Origin: an uncultured Eubacteriales bacterium
GTDB taxonomy: Bacteria; Bacillota; Clostridia; Oscillospirales; Oscillospiraceae
DNA: 64,000 nucleotides
NCBI GenBank assembly: GCA_900549645.1
Contig: URPD01000003.1
Span: 1-64,000 of the forward strand
Direction: 5' to 3'
Numbering within the stretch: position 1 is the first letter of the stretch; each line of letters opens with the position of its first letter. The notes beneath the pieces were generated by a model. It was not told where the DNA came from and did not search any database. It was given only the letters and a program-made list of their open reading frames with translations. This document shows positions 58,961-64,000 of this stretch, in pieces. The position numbers and the translations under genes were made by a program.

Positions 58961-60871
58961 ATGATACACGGCTTTATAAAGGCCTGCGCTCTGTCTCCGT
59001 CGCTTCGCGTGGCGGACTGCGCGTACAATACGGAAGCCACAATAGCGGCCATGCGCCGCGCCGGCGGCGACGGCGTGCAGCTCGCCGTGTTCCCCGAACT
59101 GGGTCTGACCGGCTACACTTGCAGCGATCTGTTTTTGCAGCAGCCGCTTCAGCGCGCCGCCGAAGCTTCGCTGAAGGAGATAATCGCGGCCAGCGCGGAG
59201 CTTGAGCTGGTGTCCGTCGTTGGGCTGCCTGTCGCGGTGGACGGCAAGCTCTATAACTGCGCGGCGGTGGTGCACGGCGGGCGTCTGCTCGGCCTTGTCC
59301 CCAAAACCTTTCTACCGAACTACGGCGAGTTCTACGAACTGCGCCATTATAATCCCGCGCCCGACGCACTGCGCACGATACGCTTCGCCGGGGCGGACGT
59401 GCCCTTCGGCACGAAGCTTCTTTTCCGATGCGCGGAGATGCCGGAATTCACTCTCGGCGTGGAGCTTTGCGAGGATCTTTGGGCGGCGCTGCCCCCCAGC
59501 ACACATCACGCGCTCGCCGGGGCAACGGTCATCGCCAATCTCTCCGCGAGCGACGAGACGGTCGGCAAGGCCGAATACCGCCGCGCGCTCGTGAGCCAGC
59601 AGTCGGCGCGCCTCCTGTGCGCCTATATCTATGCCGACGCCGGGCACGGCGAATCCACCACCGACATGAGCTTTGCCGCGCACGATCTCATCTGCGAAAA
59701 CGGCTCCCTGCTCGCCGAGTCGAAGCCCTTCGGCAAGGCTTACGCCTGCACCGAGCTTGACCTCGGCCGCATGCTGTCCGAGCGCTGCCGCAACACCACG
59801 TTCAGACCCGAGACCGCGGGCTACACGGTCGTCGAGTTCCACATGCCGCTGCGCGAGGTCAAACTGACGCGCTACATCTCCCCCGCCCCCTTTGTCCCTG
59901 CGGACATGGCCACGAGAGCGGAGCGCTGCGCGCTGATTCTGAATATTCAGGCCGACGGGCTTGCGAAGCGGCTGGAGCACGCGCACGCGAAAACCGCCGT
60001 CATCGGCATATCCGGCGGGCTTGACAGCTGCCTTGCGCTGCTTGTCGCCGTGCGGGCGATGAAGCGGCTCGGCCGCCCCGCGTCGGACGTGCTGGCCGTC
60101 ACGATGCCCTGCTTCGGCACCACGAAGCGTACGCGCTCGAACGCGGAAATTCTCTGCAATGGGCTTGGCGTCAGCTTCCGCGAGGTACGCATCGCCAACA
60201 CCGTTCTGAGCCACTTTGACGATATCGGGCAGGATCCGAACACGCTCGACGTGACTTATGAAAATTGTCAGGCTCGCGTCCGGACGCTAGAGCTGATGGA
60301 TATAGCGAACCTCACAGGCGGCCTCGTCGTCGGCACGGGAGACCTGAGCGAGCTTGCGCTCGGCTGGGCGACCTACAACGGCGATCATATGAGCATGTAC
60401 GGCGTGAACGCCGGTGTGCCGAAGACGCTCGTGCGCCACATCGTGCAATACGAGGCGGACACGGCGGAGAGTGCCGCACTGCGTGAGGTGCTGGTCGACA
60501 TACTGGACACCCCCGTCAGCCCGGAGCTGTTGCCCGCGGCGGATAACGGTGAGATCGCGCAGAAGACCGAAGACCTCGTCGGCCCCTACGAACTGCACGA
60601 CTTCTATCTGTACTATGTTCTCCGCTTCGGCTTCGGCCCGGCGAAGATATACCGGCTTGCGAAGGCCGCCCTCGGCGGCAAGTACAGCGAGGCGGAGCTG
60701 CTGAAGTGGCTGAAGAATTTCTATCGGCGCTTCTTCATGCAGCAGTTCAAGCGCAGCTGTCTGCCCGACGGCCCCAAGGTCGGTTCCGTAACGCTCTCGC
60801 CGCGCGGCGACTGGCGTATGCCGAGCGACGCCTGCGCCGCCGTCTGGCAGAAGGAACTTGAAGAGCTGTAA
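58961..60871 (+). CDS. nadE: Glutamine-dependent NAD+ synthetase
   Basis: 636 residues. The N-terminal nitrilase-type amidase has Glu in FPELGLTGYT, Lys in PKTFLPNYGEFYE and Cys in GVELCEDLW; the C-terminal synthetase has the PP-loop GISGGLDSCLALL and GTGDLSELALGW. It converts deamido-NAD to NAD+ with ammonia channelled from glutamine. AAAGGGTGA precedes the ATG. Confidence 0.96.
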   Translation: MIHGFIKACALSPSLRVADCAYNTEATIAAMRRAGGDGVQLAVFPELGLTGYTCSDLFLQQPLQRAAEASLKEIIAASAELELVSVVGLPVAVDGKLYNCAAVVHGGRLLGLVPKTFLPNYGEFYELRHYNPAPDALRTIRFAGADVPFGTKLLFRCAEMPEFTLGVELCEDLWAALPPSTHHALAGATVIANLSASDETVGKAEYRRALVSQQSARLLCAYIYADAGHGESTTDMSFAAHDLICENGSLLAESKPFGKAYACTELDLGRMLSERCRNTTFRPETAGYTVVEFHMPLREVKLTRYISPAPFVPADMATRAERCALILNIQADGLAKRLEHAHAKTAVIGISGGLDSCLALLVAVRAMKRLGRPASDVLAVTMPCFGTTKRTRSNAEILCNGLGVSFREVRIANTVLSHFDDIGQDPNTLDVTYENCQARVRTLELMDIANLTGGLVVGTGDLSELALGWATYNGDHMSMYGVNAGVPKTLVRHIVQYEADTAESAALREVLVDILDTPVSPELLPAADNGEIAQKTEDLVGPYELHDFYLYYVLRFGFGPAKIYRLAKAALGGKYSEAELLKWLKNFYRRFFMQQFKRSCLPDGPKVGSVTLSPRGDWRMPSDACAAVWQKELEEL

Positions 60872-60887
60872 ATATTGCAAAAACGTT

Positions 60888-60923
60888 ATCCCGCTCCATG
60901 CTTGCGCATGGGGCGGGATTTTA
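60888..60923. terminator. Terminator between nadE and ubiD
   Basis: Stem ATCCCGCTCCATGC/GCATGGGGCGGGAT with a TTGC loop, usable in both directions. Confidence 0.85.
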
Positions 60924-60951
60924 TAAGGAGATTAGGAGTGAAAAGCTTCCG

Positions 60952-62289
60952 TCAGATTACTTCATATTTTCTGATATCGACGTCCTTGAAGCTGACAAGC
61001 GTATAGGACTCAGGCTTCGGCACGGGATAGGTGCAGTCAAAGCCCATCTTCGCCGCGATGTTGTCCTTCACGACGGGGTTCAGCTCATGGCCGAACGCGC
61101 CGGGGACTATGACGATATCCTTCGCCGGGTCACAGCGCGTGACCATCGCACGCTCCACCTGCTCCGGGTCATAGATGTCGATATCGCTGTTGACCGCCGT
61201 GACCATCTGCAGGTCGGGGAAGGCCGCAAACGCCGCGAGTATCGCGTTTTTTGCCATGCCGTTGTTGGGCGGGTCTATCTGGAGGATGACATGATAGTGG
61301 CTTCCGCCGGGAGTCATGTATACCTTCTTCAGCCCCGGAACCTGCTTGCCGATAGTCTGGAAGAGGTTTGACTCAACGCTCAGTCCCTGTCCGTTCCAGA
61401 CCTCGCGGCCGGGGTGCAGCATATGGATCACGGGATCCTTCTGCATGGTTATCGCCTTCACGTGCACGACCCAGCGGTCGGCGCGGGTTGCGTAATAGCC
61501 GCTGACCTCGCCGAAGGGGCCTTCCGGCTCGCGCACATGCGGGAGTATCTCGGCCTCCATTATCATCTGCGCGTCAGCCAGTCCCTCGACGCCGACGGTC
61601 TTGCTGCGGCAAATCCGGGCAGGCTCGCCCAGCAGATAGGACGCGACTGCAAGCTCGTCCACGTCGATAGGCGCGGCGGAGCTGGGCGTCGTCGCGGCGA
61701 CGAAGTACGCCGGGTGCAGACCGTTATTGATGGTTATCTCCAGCGGTTCGCCCCTCGTCTCGGCGCGCTCATAGTAATTTCTCAGGTGCCGTCCCATGTC
61801 CATCAGCAGGCCAAGGCGGTCCTTGCCGGTGACCATGAGCCGGTGGATAGACGTATTCCTCACGCCGGTATCCGGGTCTTTGGCGACGATGATGCAGTTT
61901 GAGAAATACGGGCCGCCGTCCTTCAGCGCATGAGTTGGCACGGGGATGCGCCCCAGATCGACCTCCGGCATGACCACCTGCTGCGCGGGCGCATCGTCAA
62001 CGACGACGGGCGCAATGGGGTTTGAGCGCAGGGAGCCGACAGCCGCGGCGAACAGTGGCGGCAGCTCGTCCACACTGCGGTCAAATATTGCGGCGACGTT
62101 CTCGCGGTTCCACCACATACCGGTCGAGACCGGGTAGTCGTAGCCCTTCACATTGTCGAAAACCAGCGCTTTGCCGCCGTCTAGCTTTGCGGCCACGCCG
62201 GACAGCTCGTGCACCGCGTCCACCTCGGTGCGGACGTGCGCAAGTCTGCCGGCCTCATCCATTTTTTTCAGGCAATCTTTCAAATCCAT
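60952..62289 (-). CDS. UbiD-family prenylated-FMN decarboxylase
   Basis: 445 residues. Conserved UbiD parts are visible: the NTSIHRLMVTGKDRLGLLMD strand with the prFMN-contacting Arg (core IHRLMVTGKDR), and EPEGPFGEVSGYYA with the Glu pair of the E-R-E catalytic triad. It (de)carboxylates an aromatic or unsaturated acid using the cofactor made by the partner UbiX. The ubiX stop overlaps its start (TAATG). Confidence 0.92.
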   Translation of the reverse strand: MDLKDCLKKMDEAGRLAHVRTEVDAVHELSGVAAKLDGGKALVFDNVKGYDYPVSTGMWWNRENVAAIFDRSVDELPPLFAAAVGSLRSNPIAPVVVDDAPAQQVVMPEVDLGRIPVPTHALKDGGPYFSNCIIVAKDPDTGVRNTSIHRLMVTGKDRLGLLMDMGRHLRNYYERAETRGEPLEITINNGLHPAYFVAATTPSSAAPIDVDELAVASYLLGEPARICRSKTVGVEGLADAQMIMEAEILPHVREPEGPFGEVSGYYATRADRWVVHVKAITMQKDPVIHMLHPGREVWNGQGLSVESNLFQTIGKQVPGLKKVYMTPGGSHYHVILQIDPPNNGMAKNAILAAFAAFPDLQMVTAVNSDIDIYDPEQVERAMVTRCDPAKDIVIVPGAFGHELNPVVKDNIAAKMGFDCTYPVPKPESYTLVSFKDVDIRKYEVI

Positions 62290-62879
62290 TATAAGTTGTT
62301 CTCCTGTGAAATGCTGTCGCCGCCCTGCCAGCTTCTGAAGCCGGACGGCGTGATACCAAACTGCATCAGCGCCTTGCCCAGCGCGTGATCCACCATTTCC
62401 TCCACGCTTCTGCTGCCGTTATAGAAGGTCAGCATCGGGGGAACGATCACGCACCCGGCTTCTGCCGCAAGGCTCATGTTGCGCAGATGTATGCGGCTGA
62501 GCGGCATTTCGCGCGGCATAAGCACCACCTTGCGGCACTCCTTGATGCACACGTCCGCCGCGCGCGTCAGCAGCGAATCGGAATACCCGTTTGCGATGGC
62601 GGAGAGGGTCTTCATGCTGCACTGCGCGACGATCATGCCGTCGGTGTAAAACGATCCGCTGGAAATCGCCGCCGCCAGATCCTCCGGCTGATAGCAGACG
62701 TCGGCCAGCGCTTCCGCCTCGGCGCGGCTCATGCCGAGTTCAAGCCTGAGATTTGTGTCCGTATTGCGGCTCATAACCAGATGGGTCTCCACCTCAGGCG
62801 TCTCCCGCAGGAGTTTCAGCAGCCTGACGCCGATCTGCACGCCGTCTGCGGCGCTGATGCCAACGATGATCTTCTTCAT
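62289..62879 (-). CDS. UbiX-family flavin prenyltransferase
   Basis: 196 residues, flavodoxin-like Rossmann fold. VGISAADGVQIGVRLL replaces the usual GxSGASG loop by SAADG; VAQCSMKTLSAIANGYSDSLLTRAADV and VLMPREMPLSRIHLRNM are typical. It prenylates FMN for UbiD. The variant phosphate loop is worth noting. The start is at 62879; the longer frame to 62924 overlaps the CoA-transferase gene. Confidence 0.9.
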   Translation of the reverse strand: MKKIIVGISAADGVQIGVRLLKLLRETPEVETHLVMSRNTDTNLRLELGMSRAEAEALADVCYQPEDLAAAISSGSFYTDGMIVAQCSMKTLSAIANGYSDSLLTRAADVCIKECRKVVLMPREMPLSRIHLRNMSLAAEAGCVIVPPMLTFYNGSRSVEEMVDHALGKALMQFGITPSGFRSWQGGDSISQENNL

Positions 62880-62880
62880 A

Positions 62881-64000
62881 TCAGAACTCAAGTCCCATTT
62901 TCTCCGGTCTGAAAAGTCTCTCATCCATAAGCTTCAGGCTCGGAGATATTTCGGGCACGAAGCCCATGTTATCAAGAATGTCCTTCTGCAGGTCGACGCC
63001 GGGGGCGATCTCGGTGAGGATCATTTTTCTGTTGACAAGGCTGAACACTGCGCGCTCGGTTATGAACATAACCTCCTGATCGGTGTCCTGCGCGAACTGC
63101 GAGGAGAAGGTGATATGATCGCACTTGGGGATGAACTTGCCGGGCTTGCCGTCATGGCGGATGACAAGCTTGCCGTCCTCGATGGCGATGTCGCACTTGC
63201 CGGAGTTGAAGGCGAAGGCGAAGCATATCTTCGGGGTGTTCTGCGAAATGTTGACAAAGCCGCCGGGGCCGACGCAGCGGCCGGAGAACTTGGAAACATT
63301 CACGTTGCCTGTGGCGTCTATCTCCGCACAGCCGAGCACGGTCATGTCAAGGCCGCCGCCGTCGTAGAGTGCGAAGGTGTCCGCGGAGCGGGAGATGGAG
63401 TCGGGGTTGACCGCCGCGCCGAAGAGCGGGCCGTCCAGCGGCACACCGCCGAAAACGCCGGTCTCCAGAGAGAGGGTGACGTCGCGGCTGAGTCCCTCTT
63501 CGTTCGCAACGTTTGCAACGCTTGCGGGGATGCCGATGCCGAGGTTCACAAGCGCGCCCTTTTTAAGCTCCATTGCGGCTCTTCTCGCTATGACCTTTTT
63601 ATAGGTGAAGGGCAGCGGGGCGACGTCTCCCGCGAGGCCGCGGATATCGCCGACCATCTCCGGATGGTACTCAAGCGCTATATTGTTCTCGCCCTCGGCC
63701 TTGACGATATAGTCAACACAGGACTTGTGGATGAGCACATGACGCGGGTCGAGCGCGCCCGGCTCGCAGATGGAATTGACTTCGACGATGACTGTGCCGC
63801 CGTTATTGTGCACCGCCAGCGCCAGCTCCAGCAGATCGCCGTGCACCGGCTCGTTCTGGAGGGAGATGTTGCCGTCGGTGTCGGCATAGCTTGCGTGGAG
63901 GATGCAGGCGTCGATATGGAAGGCCTTATAGAAAAGGTAGTCCTTGCCGGAGACGTTTATAAGCTCCACTATGTCGCGGCCGTCGGCCTTGGCAAGCTCG
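62881..64000 (-). CDS. Acyl-CoA:carboxylate CoA-transferase (5' end outside window)
   Basis: 373 residues seen of ~510. The catalytic Glu lies in SLETGVFGGVPL; GIGIPASVANVA is the nucleotide-side loop of class I CoA-transferases (propionate/acetate CoA-transferase type). One base separates it from ubiX. CoA transfer plus UbiX/UbiD suggests activation of a carboxylic acid followed or preceded by decarboxylation. The frame runs off the window end. Confidence 0.9.
   Translation of the reverse strand, partial: ELAKADGRDIVELINVSGKDYLFYKAFHIDACILHASYADTDGNISLQNEPVHGDLLELALAVHNNGGTVIVEVNSICEPGALDPRHVLIHKSCVDYIVKAEGENNIALEYHPEMVGDIRGLAGDVAPLPFTYKKVIARRAAMELKKGALVNLGIGIPASVANVANEEGLSRDVTLSLETGVFGGVPLDGPLFGAAVNPDSISRSADTFALYDGGGLDMTVLGCAEIDATGNVNVSKFSGRCVGPGGFVNISQNTPKICFAFAFNSGKCDIAIEDGKLVIRHDGKPGKFIPKCDHITFSSQFAQDTDQEVMFITERAVFSLVNRKMILTEIAPGVDLQKDILDNMGFVPEISPSLKLMDERLFRPEKMGLEF

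Overview
The window looks like chromosomal DNA of a G+C-rich, anaerobic, spore-forming Clostridia member, most likely gut-type Oscillospirales. The reasons are: an intact Rnf ferredoxin:NAD+ complex, stage II sporulation protein E and spore-coat CotF-like genes, an A-type flavoprotein and a rubredoxin, Firmicutes-type gene order (str operon; infC-rpmI-rplT; ffs-dnaX-ybaB), a long Bacillus-type SRP RNA with an Alu domain, and the short interspersed hairpin repeats typical of such genomes. The taxon is an inference; no 16S gene is present. Nearly all intact genes have a clear Shine-Dalgarno sequence, and many starts were moved to match it.

Layout. 1-3.2 kb: end of a TRAP transporter joined to a glycosyltransferase, a FAD oxidoreductase and a small membrane protein. 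3.3-3.75 kb: two CotF-like genes. 3.8-8.4 kb: str operon (rpsL-rpsG-fusA-tuf) with its promoter and terminator. 8.5-11.5 kb: a Bce-type ABC transporter with a small leading gene. 11.6-13.5 kb: MerR regulator and a divergent redox operon whose second gene carries an in-frame TAG. 13.6-23 kb: exopolysaccharide assembly and control (ABC exporter, S26-like peptidase, two BY-kinases, an Ig-like secreted protein, a PglF/CapD-type dehydratase, a CpsB-type phosphatase). 23.1-25.3 kb: NusG-II protein, Gx transporter, Mrp ATPase and a NifX-like protein with a Cys/Gly tail. 25.3-28 kb: spoIIE. 28.2-32.4 kb: glycosyltransferase, Mbeg1-like hydrolase, LCP ligase, rubredoxin. 32.5-37.6 kb: rnfCDGEAB. 38-42 kb: FprA with divergent Crp/Fnr regulator, GtrA, a Ttd14-like ATPase-CYTH protein. 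42.5-46.4 kb: YitT, rplT-rpmI-infC with attenuator leader, deoC. 46.5-51.4 kb: SSB-like protein, a repeat cluster, a PadR-HAAS-DUF4097 operon, secreted proteins. 51.6-58.4 kb: AgcS symporter, YgjP-like peptidase, radical SAM protein, GH2 enzyme, ybaB, dnaX. 58.4-58.9 kb: SRP RNA and tRNA-Ala. 59-64 kb: nadE, then ubiD-ubiX-CoA transferase running off the end.

The most unusual content is non-coding. (i) Two nearly identical inverted copies of a ~213-bp element (42186-42474 and 47763-47975) have imperfect terminal inverted repeats. Each is flanked by an exact 29-32-bp direct repeat that is itself a terminator-like hairpin, and the hairpin differs between the two copies. This looks like a small mobile element that inserts into terminators and duplicates them. 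(ii) A 274-bp element with 25-bp terminal inverted repeats and flanking TA dinucleotides (30883-31156) supplies the last base of the LCP stop codon. (iii) A ~77-bp palindromic repeat is nested inside two other repeats. (iv) A family of hairpin repeats sharing a GGCGACCCCT box recurs at least seven times. (v) A conserved block lies upstream of two unrelated genes. (vi) Notable expression signals: an ATC start codon for infC behind an attenuator, a 19-bp-spacer MerR promoter, a PadR promoter with an internal operator, and a likely leaderless mRNA.
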